A program made the translations under genes and the position numbers. A model generated the notes under the pieces. The model saw only the letters and a program-made list of their open reading frames with translations, was not told the origin of the DNA and ran no database searches. Shown piece by piece: positions 6,500 through 12,107 of a stretch of 12,107 nucleotides of DNA. The stretch comes from WVZL01 sp041862375 (lineage in GTDB: Bacteria; Acidobacteriota; Aminicenantia; Aminicenantales; Aminicenantaceae). The stretch is taken from positions 1 through 12,107 of the forward strand of contig JBGVTE010000085.1 in assembly GCA_041862375.1 (NCBI GenBank), written 5' to 3'. How positions within the stretch are numbered: position 1 is the first letter of the stretch; every line of letters begins with the position of its first letter.

Positions 6500-7456
6500 T
6501 TAAGATTGTTGGAGATTTTTTTTATAAGTAGAAAAATTACCTATCGCTAGTCTTAGAGAATAAAATAGAGCAAAAAAAGCAAATAAAGTTTCAATTAATT
6601 CGCAGTCTATCGATAAAGCCATAATTAGCCCAATAATAATAAGACTCCAATAAGGGAGGACTAAATTCTGTATTTTGGTCTCCTTGTTTATACCATGCAA
6701 AATAACAGAGACAACCACCATAGAATATAATAATAATGCAAATATCTGTTCTAATTTGCGAAAAAAAAGACCAAACATGCCGTGGATATCAGTCCTTTCA
6801 AATGTATTAATCTCGCCAATCCATTGGGGAGTTTCCCAGCCAAAAATCCGCTGTGCCCAGCTTAATTCCTCCATTGCACATAAGAAAAAAAAGCCCGCTA
6901 AGGCAATGTAAAAAAATAAAATGCGGCGGAAATGAATAGCACCTGTTTCTTTATATATGTGCTTAATAACTACAGCTGCTTTTATCATTAAAAGAGAGGA
7001 AATAGCAAGCATGAGAAAAGTTAAGTTCTCGAAAAAATTATCTTCGCCGTGTAGAGGGGCTATTAAAGGAACTTCTCTAAGTTGAAAAAAGAAGTATAAA
7101 GAAATCCCAATAATAGATGGAAAAAACATAAAAATTAAAATCCAAATTTTTCTATTTTTGCTCTTGGAAAGTGGATCTTCAGATAACCTTTTAACATAAA
7201 TTTTAAAATGTGTGGAGATCGTTTCTTTAAGAGATAAAAATAAAATTATTCCAATTAGAATAAAAAAAATGGATATGTAGTACAGATAATTAGATATTCT
7301 AGGTGTAATCTCAGATTCAATATTATGATCTTTTGAAAGATATAATTCAGCGTATCTTACTACATAAAATGTTAGAGATTCATGGGCAAAGATTGTATAC
7401 AATCCAATGACCAAAACAATTACTCCAATTGTGACTAACATTATTTTTTTTATCAT
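6500..7456 (-). CDS. Polytopic membrane protein with EELSWAQR motif, function unknown
   Basis: The protein has 318 aa and about eight hydrophobic segments, near 5-23, 57-76, 105-124, 144-164, 178-196, 236-254, 266-283 and 288-305. Polar residues cluster at membrane edges: GEDNFFENLT at 137-146, AMEELSWAQRIFGWETPQW at 194-212, D223 and H225 in ERTDIHG, and D284, E286 and E289 in the seventh to eighth segment. Such intramembrane acidic and histidine residues hint at a metal-dependent membrane enzyme or a transporter, but I cannot name a family. The start is ATG at 7454-7456 with no Shine-Dalgarno sequence. A small open frame ends 13 bases upstream, so coupled translation is possible. It lies back to back with the phosphatase-fold gene and shares its low G+C. 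Confidence 0.8.
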   Translation of the reverse strand: MIKKIMLVTIGVIVLVIGLYTIFAHESLTFYVVRYAELYLSKDHNIESEITPRISNYLYYISIFFILIGIILFLSLKETISTHFKIYVKRLSEDPLSKSKNRKIWILIFMFFPSIIGISLYFFFQLREVPLIAPLHGEDNFFENLTFLMLAISSLLMIKAAVVIKHIYKETGAIHFRRILFFYIALAGFFFLCAMEELSWAQRIFGWETPQWIGEINTFERTDIHGMFGLFFRKLEQIFALLLYSMVVVSVILHGINKETKIQNLVLPYWSLIIIGLIMALSIDCELIETLFAFFALFYSLRLAIGNFSTYKKNLQQS

Positions 7457-7469
7457 TATTTAATTTTAA

Positions 7470-7658
7470 TTAACTAATATAAGTGGTTAATTCATCTTTA
7501 AGTGTTTCTAAGGTCTTTGTATGAGAAAAAGAGATACTTTCCTTTAGCGGGGTAGTACACTTGCCGTAATAAAGAGTATCTTCAGGATTCTCAAATAACA
7601 TTTGGTGGTTTTTATAAACACGCTCTGCATTTCTAGTAAGATTGCTAGAGAGTAACAA
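7470..7658 (-). CDS. Small open frame, 62 codons, possibly a gene remnant
   Basis: The frame starts TTG (7656-7658), is closed upstream by TGA after six more codons, and ends 13 bases before the membrane protein ATG. The product is soluble and mixed in composition, with NAERVYKNHQMLFENPEDTL in its N-terminal half and a charged helical C-terminus (TKTLETLKDELTTYIS). It looks more protein-like than the surrounding AT-rich noise, but it has no Shine-Dalgarno sequence and resembles nothing I recognise. It may be a small gene coupled to the downstream one, the tail of a lost gene, or a chance frame. Confidence 0.25.
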   Translation of the reverse strand: MLLSSNLTRNAERVYKNHQMLFENPEDTLYYGKCTTPLKESISFSHTKTLETLKDELTTYIS

Positions 7659-7742
7659 TAAATGTGGAAAGAGTCAAATTGAGTTTATATGTACTAGATT
7701 GGGTTTGAGTAAAAGAAGTATAAGTGAAAAGGAGGAAATAAA

Positions 7743-7907
7743 ATACCTACATCACATCATCATGTTACCTTATGTGTTATTATTTTGGTGAATTTTTTAC
7801 TTTTTACTATATATTTCGTCTGGATTATGAGCATAGATGAGAATAAAATGAAAAGTTACTTTACACATAAAGAAGAAAAATTTAAGATAAAAATAAGATA
7901 CATTTAA
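7743..7907 (+). CDS. Possible small single-pass membrane protein lacking a standard start codon
   Basis: GGAGG at 7731-7735 is followed, seven bases later, by an open frame beginning ATA. It encodes about 54 residues: a short polar start (PTSHHH), one strongly hydrophobic segment (VTLCVIILVNFLLFTIYFVW) and a charged tail rich in K, E and I, ending TAA at 7905-7907. ATA is a rare initiator; TTG (7785) or GTG (7788) lie inside the hydrophobic segment and far from the Shine-Dalgarno sequence. It is either a small gene with a mutated or unusual start, or chance in T-rich DNA. It precedes the phosphatase-fold gene by 60 bases. Nothing else was recognised in the remaining part of 7659-7967. Confidence 0.2.
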   Translation: MPTSHHHVTLCVIILVNFLLFTIYFVWIMSIDENKMKSYFTHKEEKFKIKIRYI

Positions 7908-7967
7908 TTAGCACTATGAATATAAGTCCTTGATGATTAACATATCACTGTAGGATTTAGAGGATCG

Positions 7968-9695
7968 ATGCGTTTAAAAAATTTTTTTCTTGGAATATTT
8001 CCAGGATTTGTTCTTTGTATACTTTTCCCATTCACTGTATATATTCCTCATCAAGAGGATTTCAACTATAGTCTTGAGATTACTCTTCCCTATCTAGGAA
8101 TAGCTGTAATTTGGTTTGGATTAATCTTAGTCATCGTTGCGTTGCGGCGATATCAACAAAGTAAAATATTTATTTATATTTTTTATGCCGGCATATTTTT
8201 TCTACTTAAGGATATTTTTGCACCAATTCAAGCTGGAGGTCTTATTGGACTCGATGAATTCATTCCGATTCACGAGCCTTTAAGATTAACGTTGATTGAG
8301 CTTTTAATCCTTATAAGTGTAATTATTGCAGCGATATTTATTCCGAAAAAAATTGTTCAAAATTATTTTGTGCCTATTATAATTGCTTTTTGTGTTGTTC
8401 AGACAACATATATCATAGTTAAAATCGACTGGTCTGTTCAAAGGATTTCGAACGATCAAAAAAAGATTGTTGAGAAAGAAAATTTTTTCCCATCAAGATC
8501 ATCAGTGAGTTCAAACTACACATCGACCAAAGGGAATGTATATATGATATGTTTAGACAGCTTCGTCGGTAAAATATTTCAGAGGGTTGTTAAAGAGGGA
8601 AACCTTGAAAGTGCATTTTCGGGTTTTACAGTATTCCCAAATAATAGGTCTAACTATGCATTTACATATCCTTCAATCTCCAGTATTATGAATGGCTCTT
8701 TTTATTCTGGTGGACGCATGAGTGAATGGATATATGGTTGGAAAAAAGGAGGAATTATAAATAATTTTGCAGATGCTGGTTATGTAGTTTGGCAGTATTC
8801 TAGCAAAACGTGGTTACACGACCGAACAACACATTTCAAGGATCCCAAAGATTTGAAATCTGTTTACAGGTCAGCCAAGATAAAACGGTTCCTTTTGATC
8901 AGTAATATATGGCTACTTAAAGTGGTGCCGACAGCTTTAAAAAAGGAAGTTTTTTACAAAATGAGAAGCCTTGAATTCAGTTACGGTCCCGGAGATCTGG
9001 TTGCTCGATCTTTGGATACTTTATGGGAATTCGCGTCTGATGAAAAGAAAAGACCATCCACAGGGCAATTTGTATACATTCACGCATATATTCCTCATAA
9101 GCCTTATATTTACGATGAAAACTGCTCTATTAAATATCCTCCCACTAGCATCATAAGTCAGTCTGCATGCTCACTGAGACCTATTGTCCAATTTATAAAA
9201 CAACTCAAATTGGATGGAAAATTTGATAATGCTACTATCATTATTTTTAGTGATCACGGTTCCTATGCAGAAGAACTTAAAACAATGAAGATTTCTATGG
9301 ACGAAAAAACAAAAGAACAGATAAGACATATCTCACTAAGAGAAAATCCATTAAGTCTCGAGTTGCATACAAGTACTTTACTCCTTTTCAAACCGCCAAA
9401 TGCACAAAATAAACCTTTGAAGGTATCAGACTTACAAACTCAGAGCGTGGATATAGCCGCAACGCTATCAGACATCACAGGTGTTTTAATTAACCATAAA
9501 GTTGGCATATCTGTTTTTCGGAAAGATTTTCCATCTGACCGCGAAATAAACATATATATTGGTTACTTACAAAGAAAAAATAATGGAAAGGTAATGGTTG
9601 TCGGATCCAGCTTATTCAAAGGAGAGATGAACCATTTTTCTTATTCACCTGTACGCGGATGGAAGATTTTGCCAAATATTAAATTTAAATGGTGA
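7968..9695 (+). CDS. Membrane-anchored alkaline-phosphatase/sulfatase-superfamily protein
   Basis: The protein has 575 aa. The N-terminal membrane domain has about five hydrophobic segments (roughly 6-25, 38-59, 67-82, 108-126, 132-152). After a linker rich in S and N, a large catalytic domain follows, as in LtaS-, EptA- and OpgB-like proteins. NVYMICLDSF at 190-199 supplies a metal-binding Asp (D197). SNYAFTYPSISSIMNG at 228-243 is the nucleophile region, with Thr (T233) or Ser rather than the CxPxR of true sulfatases. H377 lies in YIPHKPYIYDENC, and IIIFSDHGSY (D429, H430) is the second metal motif. The active site should face outside or the periplasm. Hydrolysis or transfer of phosphate or phospho-alcohol groups on a glycan or lipid is more likely than sulfate removal. 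The start is ATG preceded by AGAGGA. It is the only plus-strand gene of the AT-rich block. Confidence 0.85.
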   Translation: MRLKNFFLGIFPGFVLCILFPFTVYIPHQEDFNYSLEITLPYLGIAVIWFGLILVIVALRRYQQSKIFIYIFYAGIFFLLKDIFAPIQAGGLIGLDEFIPIHEPLRLTLIELLILISVIIAAIFIPKKIVQNYFVPIIIAFCVVQTTYIIVKIDWSVQRISNDQKKIVEKENFFPSRSSVSSNYTSTKGNVYMICLDSFVGKIFQRVVKEGNLESAFSGFTVFPNNRSNYAFTYPSISSIMNGSFYSGGRMSEWIYGWKKGGIINNFADAGYVVWQYSSKTWLHDRTTHFKDPKDLKSVYRSAKIKRFLLISNIWLLKVVPTALKKEVFYKMRSLEFSYGPGDLVARSLDTLWEFASDEKKRPSTGQFVYIHAYIPHKPYIYDENCSIKYPPTSIISQSACSLRPIVQFIKQLKLDGKFDNATIIIFSDHGSYAEELKTMKISMDEKTKEQIRHISLRENPLSLELHTSTLLLFKPPNAQNKPLKVSDLQTQSVDIAATLSDITGVLINHKVGISVFRKDFPSDREINIYIGYLQRKNNGKVMVVGSSLFKGEMNHFSYSPVRGWKILPNIKFKW

Positions 9696-9755
9696 TATGA
9701 CTTTTATTCTCTGAAGTATTATTCTATGTAACAATTTAGACCTCAATAGGTAGTT

Positions 9756-9781
9756 AAAAAAAACTTCGTACGAGCTTTTTT
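9756..9781. terminator. Candidate bidirectional terminator between convergent genes
   Basis: An A-run, a hairpin centred on TCGTACGA (9766-9773) and a T-run lie between the ends of the phosphatase-fold gene (9695) and the methyltransferase gene (9846). The 8-base centre is perfectly self-complementary; outward there is a T:G wobble and a C:C mismatch, after which A and T runs pair. It could end transcription in either direction. The rest of 9696-9845 shows nothing more. Confidence 0.4.
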
Positions 9782-9845
9782 ACTAAACGAAGGTATAAAC
9801 AAAATAGAAAGATATATGGAAATATAAAAAGAAAATTTGCATCCC

Positions 9846-11228
9846 CTACATATTTTTTGCTTTCATCAAATATAAGATTCTATCTGAATTACAAATCCTT
9901 TCTGAGATTTGTATTTTAAAATCTCTTCCAAATTTCTGTTCAAAATTTTCTTGATCGTAATTGTGAAATATATCTTTTCTGGTTTTAAGAAGTCCTTTAA
10001 CTTGAATATCGTTTTTGGGAATGTATTCTATGATTAAGTATTTGCATAATTTACTGAAAAAATTTGAAATATTTTCGAAAGGGAGGTTGTTGGAAATAGC
10101 TAAATGATGAATAATTGCCAAGGCTAATACTGCGTCTGTGGGGCCGCGTTCTATGAATGATAATCTTTCCCGATTTTCCCATCCAATAGCTGGACTTGGA
10201 TTTGTAATATCAATAATTAAAGGAAGTATTTTCTTTTCATTCCTATTGATACATTCAATATAATTTTTTTCTACTGCACCAGGATCAATGTCAAAAGAAA
10301 TCGTTTCAATTCCTTTTTCACTTGCTACACGACTAAATACACCTGTATTTGCTCCAAGATCCCAAACTTGTTTTGGTTTAATTCTGTCTAAATAATCGCT
10401 GATTATTTGCTTTTTATGTTGAAAAGCATCCACAGAATAAATTTGATTTTTATAGTAATTAATCCATTCCGTCCTAAAGGATCGCCATGTTAGTTTTTTA
10501 ATGAAGGATTCCAAGTTGTCAATAAGTCCAAGGTGAGAAATAAATCTAATATTTTTTCCTCTTATGTTTACATTTTTATTAGCAAAATATCTTTGACTAT
10601 AAGCATGAATGTGAATATGAATGAGAATAGAAGGAATAAATTTTGTAAAAAAAGGAAGCAGTGAACTTGCTAAATTCAGCGGTATTCCATCTAAGTGTAT
10701 TTTAAAAAGCTGATTTAATCGAACATCTTTATAACGCATCAAAGTTAAAGGAGCTAGAAAGTGTTGGCAGAATTGTCTATAAGCAACCCAGGGCCTTCCT
10801 TCTTCGTATTTTTCAAATGAAAGAGTATCGATAAAAATTGGCTTCCCATTTCTAAATTGTATGTTATACACGCTTGCATCCTTTAAAGTCATTCCGTACT
10901 GAAGTGACATTTTTTGAACCTTTAAAGTGATAAGAGCAGCATCTTTTAATTGTCTAAAACAAAACTCATAAGGATAGGATATAAATGGGATTACTTCAGG
11001 TTTAATGATTTTATAAGCAATTTCATGATCTTCAGGGGGGATGTCAACTTCTTTGTGGGGAATTAATAATTCAGCGTTTACAAGAGAATTATAAAGGCCA
11101 GAATTTATTAAATAATCATATTCCTTCTGGTAACTATTGTTTATTTGACGATAAATTTTGCCATCTCTCAAGAAAAGAAAACCACTCGGATCTCGAAAAG
11201 AACTTAAAATTTGGTTTGAAATATTCAA
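9846..11228 (-). CDS. SAM-dependent methyltransferase with N-terminal kinase-like region (NoeA-like)
   Basis: The protein has 460 aa. The C-terminal domain is a class I methyltransferase: VWDLGANTGVFSR at 288-300 is motif I, FDIDP (D313, D315) ends strand 2, IIDITNPSP lies at 338-346, and AVLALAIIHHL at 366-376 is the motif IV region. The N-terminal 250 residues open with SFRDPSGFLFLRDGKIYRQI and contain LKDASVYNIQF...GKPIFIDTLSFE. There D117, N122 and D134 have the spacing of the catalytic loop and metal Asp of kinase/APH folds. From memory, this architecture matches proteins annotated as nodulation protein NoeA or class I methyltransferases in polysaccharide loci; the substrate is unknown, possibly a sugar or lipid. 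The start is TTG seven bases after the stop of the 68-residue gene, with no Shine-Dalgarno sequence, which suggests coupled translation. G+C is very low. Confidence 0.85.
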   Translation of the reverse strand: MNISNQILSSFRDPSGFLFLRDGKIYRQINNSYQKEYDYLINSGLYNSLVNAELLIPHKEVDIPPEDHEIAYKIIKPEVIPFISYPYEFCFRQLKDAALITLKVQKMSLQYGMTLKDASVYNIQFRNGKPIFIDTLSFEKYEEGRPWVAYRQFCQHFLAPLTLMRYKDVRLNQLFKIHLDGIPLNLASSLLPFFTKFIPSILIHIHIHAYSQRYFANKNVNIRGKNIRFISHLGLIDNLESFIKKLTWRSFRTEWINYYKNQIYSVDAFQHKKQIISDYLDRIKPKQVWDLGANTGVFSRVASEKGIETISFDIDPGAVEKNYIECINRNEKKILPLIIDITNPSPAIGWENRERLSFIERGPTDAVLALAIIHHLAISNNLPFENISNFFSKLCKYLIIEYIPKNDIQVKGLLKTRKDIFHNYDQENFEQKFGRDFKIQISERICNSDRILYLMKAKNM

Positions 11229-11235
11229 AATTTCG

Positions 11236-11442
11236 TTAATTATTTGATTTTCTTGATAATATTTTTGAAAAAAGTTTTTTTATTTTTTTCCAAAAAAGCT
11301 TAAAAGAAAAAGAAATTCCAATTAATCCGGCTATAATCAATTGAATTATATAGCTTCCTGCTCCAGGATCGATATAACAGTAAAGCTTTTCTGAAAATAA
11401 TATAATAAATAGTAGATAAATAATAATCTTTTTGTATGACAT
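11236..11442 (-). CDS. Small membrane protein with YIDPGAGS motif
   Basis: The protein has 68 aa. Residues 1-20 form a signal-like hydrophobic segment (KKIIIYLLFIILFSEKLYC). CYIDPGAGSYIIQ follows at 22-34, then a second hydrophobic segment (LIIAGLIGISFSFKLFW) and a strongly basic tail (KKIKKLFSKILSRKS). The (Y)IDPGxGS plus glycine-rich membrane helix plus basic tail pattern is one I recall from many short uncharacterised proteins beside sulfatase-fold and methyltransferase genes. The ATG is preceded after 8 bases by AAGGA (complement of 11451-11455), and a good promoter lies upstream. It is the first gene of the operon with the methyltransferase, 7 bases apart. Function unknown; membrane partner or scaffold is a guess. 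Confidence 0.8.
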   Translation of the reverse strand: MSYKKIIIYLLFIILFSEKLYCYIDPGAGSYIIQLIIAGLIGISFSFKLFWKKIKKLFSKILSRKSNN

Positions 11443-11483
11443 TTTGAATATCCTTCAATATTCTTTTTTTGCGAACGAAATTG

Positions 11484-11512
11484 ACTTTATCACCAAAGAA
11501 AATTCCAGTCAA
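11484..11512 (-). promoter_or_regulatory. Candidate sigma70-type promoter of the YIDPGAGS-methyltransferase operon
   Basis: On the minus strand TTGACT (11507-11512, 5/6) and TAAAGT (11484-11489, 4/6) are separated by exactly 17 bases. Transcription would start near 11477, giving a leader of about 35 bases with the Shine-Dalgarno AAGGA. The -35 box is one arm of a perfect 7-base inverted repeat (ATTGACT at 11480-11486 and AGTCAAT at 11507-11513) that brackets the promoter and may serve as an operator. Confidence 0.5.
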
Positions 11513-11626
11513 TAGGAAGGATTAGATTCTAATATGCTACCTTAAAATTTCGCATTTTTTCACATTAAATTGTTACCTTCAATTACTAGACTTATTATTT
11601 TCTCTATCAGGAAAGCTCTAAAATAT

Positions 11627-11710
11627 TCCAAATTATAACTTGAAGATTGATCTCTCCTTCCATTTTATATTGTATGTTCCTATCTCTCATTTTTATCCAA
11701 ATTATGACTT
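11627..11710 (+). repeat. Pair of 15-base direct repeats, 69 bases apart
   Basis: TCCAAATTATAACTT (11627-11641) and TCCAAATTATGACTT (11696-11710) differ at one base. They lie in the otherwise gene-free stretch between the operon promoter and the transposase remnant. They may be binding sites, traces of a small duplication, or part of the mobile element end. The rest of 11514-11785 shows no convincing coding frame. Confidence 0.4.
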
Positions 11711-11726
11711 ACTCCTACTAGGAGTA
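11710..11726. other. Perfect short hairpin upstream of the transposase remnant
   Basis: TACTCCT (11710-11716) pairs perfectly with AGGAGTA (11720-11726) around a three-base loop. It lies 60 bases before the transposase-like frame. IS91-type elements carry small subterminal hairpins at their ends, so it may mark an element end; this is not proven. No T-run follows on the plus strand. Confidence 0.35.
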
Positions 11727-11785
11727 TCGGATCTTTTAGGGTTCAATCTATTTTCTAGCCTGATTATAGCACCGATGTCTCTGAC

Positions 11786-11929
11786 ATGACTGAGATCTAT
11801 CGTTTTCTTCATCCGGAACGCACCGTTTTCTACCCGATTCTTTTTCATTATTTTGAGAAGTTTCTCATAGAGTATAAGAACTGCTTTGAGAGAGAATATG
11901 GGTATTTACGTTCAGTTATTCAGGAGGTT
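11786..11929 (+). pseudogene. IS91-type transposase, N-terminal remnant
   Basis: Residues 1-48 of the frame starting at ATG 11786 (EIYRFLHPERTVFYPILF, then EYKNCFEREYGYLRSVIQEV) match what I recall of the N-terminus of IS91-family Y1 transposases. There a helical start is followed by a cysteine-rich zinc-binding domain with ERYLDCG and FCPSC motifs. Here the similarity stops after VIQEV. The frame then runs on for 42 unrelated codons into the tRNA gene, and neither the zinc ligands nor the HUH/tyrosine catalytic part appears in any forward frame. The intact protein would be several hundred residues long, so this is a deletion remnant. 11930-12053 holds nothing else recognisable. Confidence 0.6.
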
Positions 11930-12053
11930 TTTGCCTTACTTCTCTACAGGAAGCTTATCAATCATCATCTTGTTCACAAAAGTCTTAGCTGGCGGCATAC
12001 AGAATTCAACGTGCATAGTCAGGTCAGAACTCGAACCAAGAAGGAGGCCAAAG

Positions 12054-12107
12054 GGTGAGCGAGGGGTCTCGAACCCCCAACCTCTGGATCCACAGTCCAG
12101 TGCTCTA
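12054..12107 (-). tRNA. tRNA-His (anticodon GTG), 5' part beyond the window
   Basis: Read on the minus strand, the visible 54 bases contain the end of the D arm (TAGAGC), an anticodon stem CTGGA/TCCAG with loop CTGTGGA (anticodon GTG), a variable loop, a T arm with TTCGAGA loop and a 3' acceptor strand CGCTCAC. C follows as the discriminator base, as expected for tRNA-His (C73). The next bases are CCTT, so CCA is not encoded and would be added after transcription. The D-loop, the 5' acceptor strand and the extra G-1 lie past the window edge. Confidence 0.92.

Noticed and set aside
11300..11512. A 70-codon minus-strand frame overlapping the YIDPGAGS gene
   Set aside because: It is the same DNA in another frame, ends in a run of Phe from T-rich sequence, and covers the promoter and Shine-Dalgarno sequence of the real gene.
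11930..12058. Rest of the frame after the transposase remnant as a real protein
   Set aside because: Similarity stops abruptly, composition is unlike the first part, and it runs into the tRNA gene on the other strand.

Overview
The window looks like a chromosomal stretch from a Gram-negative, probably little-cultured bacterium. Three things suggest this. There is a TPR protein of the type usually attached to eukaryote-like Ser/Thr kinases in Acidobacteriota/Aminicenantes-like and deltaproteobacterial genomes. There is a decayed IS91-type transposase. There is a tRNA-His gene without an encoded CCA end. The lineage is an inference from recalled family resemblance, not something the sequence proves. 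Base composition is patchy: a 60-base sample inside the ligase gene (4621-4680) has 33 G+C, while one inside the methyltransferase gene (10561-10620) has 14.

Layout. (i) 2-2023, plus strand: the 3' part of a large TPR protein whose reading frame is open to the window edge. (ii) 2137-3288, minus strand: an iron-containing alcohol dehydrogenase of the YqhD/butanol dehydrogenase type, convergent with the TPR gene. (iii) 3289-3664: a divergent intergenic region with a plausible plus-strand promoter, a palindrome over its -35 box and several inverted repeats. (iv) 3665-5550, plus strand: a compact two-gene operon of an NAD-dependent epimerase-like extended SDR and a D-Ala-D-Ala-ligase-like ATP-grasp enzyme; the second gene has an exceptionally long Shine-Dalgarno match. 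(v) 5761-6150, plus strand: a small exported protein of unknown function with its own promoter. (vi) 6183-6365, minus strand: a broken TPR-gene tail.

(vii) 6500-11442 is an AT-rich block of envelope-type genes. It holds a polytopic membrane protein with a conserved-looking EELSWAQR stretch (minus) and a membrane-anchored alkaline-phosphatase/sulfatase-fold protein (plus). It also holds a large SAM-dependent methyltransferase with an N-terminal kinase-like motif and a 68-residue membrane protein with a YIDPGAGS motif (both minus, one operon with a good promoter). This block is the best candidate for an undescribed system. A reasonable guess is modification of a surface glycan or lipid, with the membrane phosphatase-fold enzyme and the methyltransferase as the enzymes and the two small or polytopic membrane proteins as partners.

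(viii) 11443-12107: a mobile-element graveyard with short repeats, an N-terminal IS91-like transposase remnant and a truncated tRNA-His gene on the minus strand at the edge.
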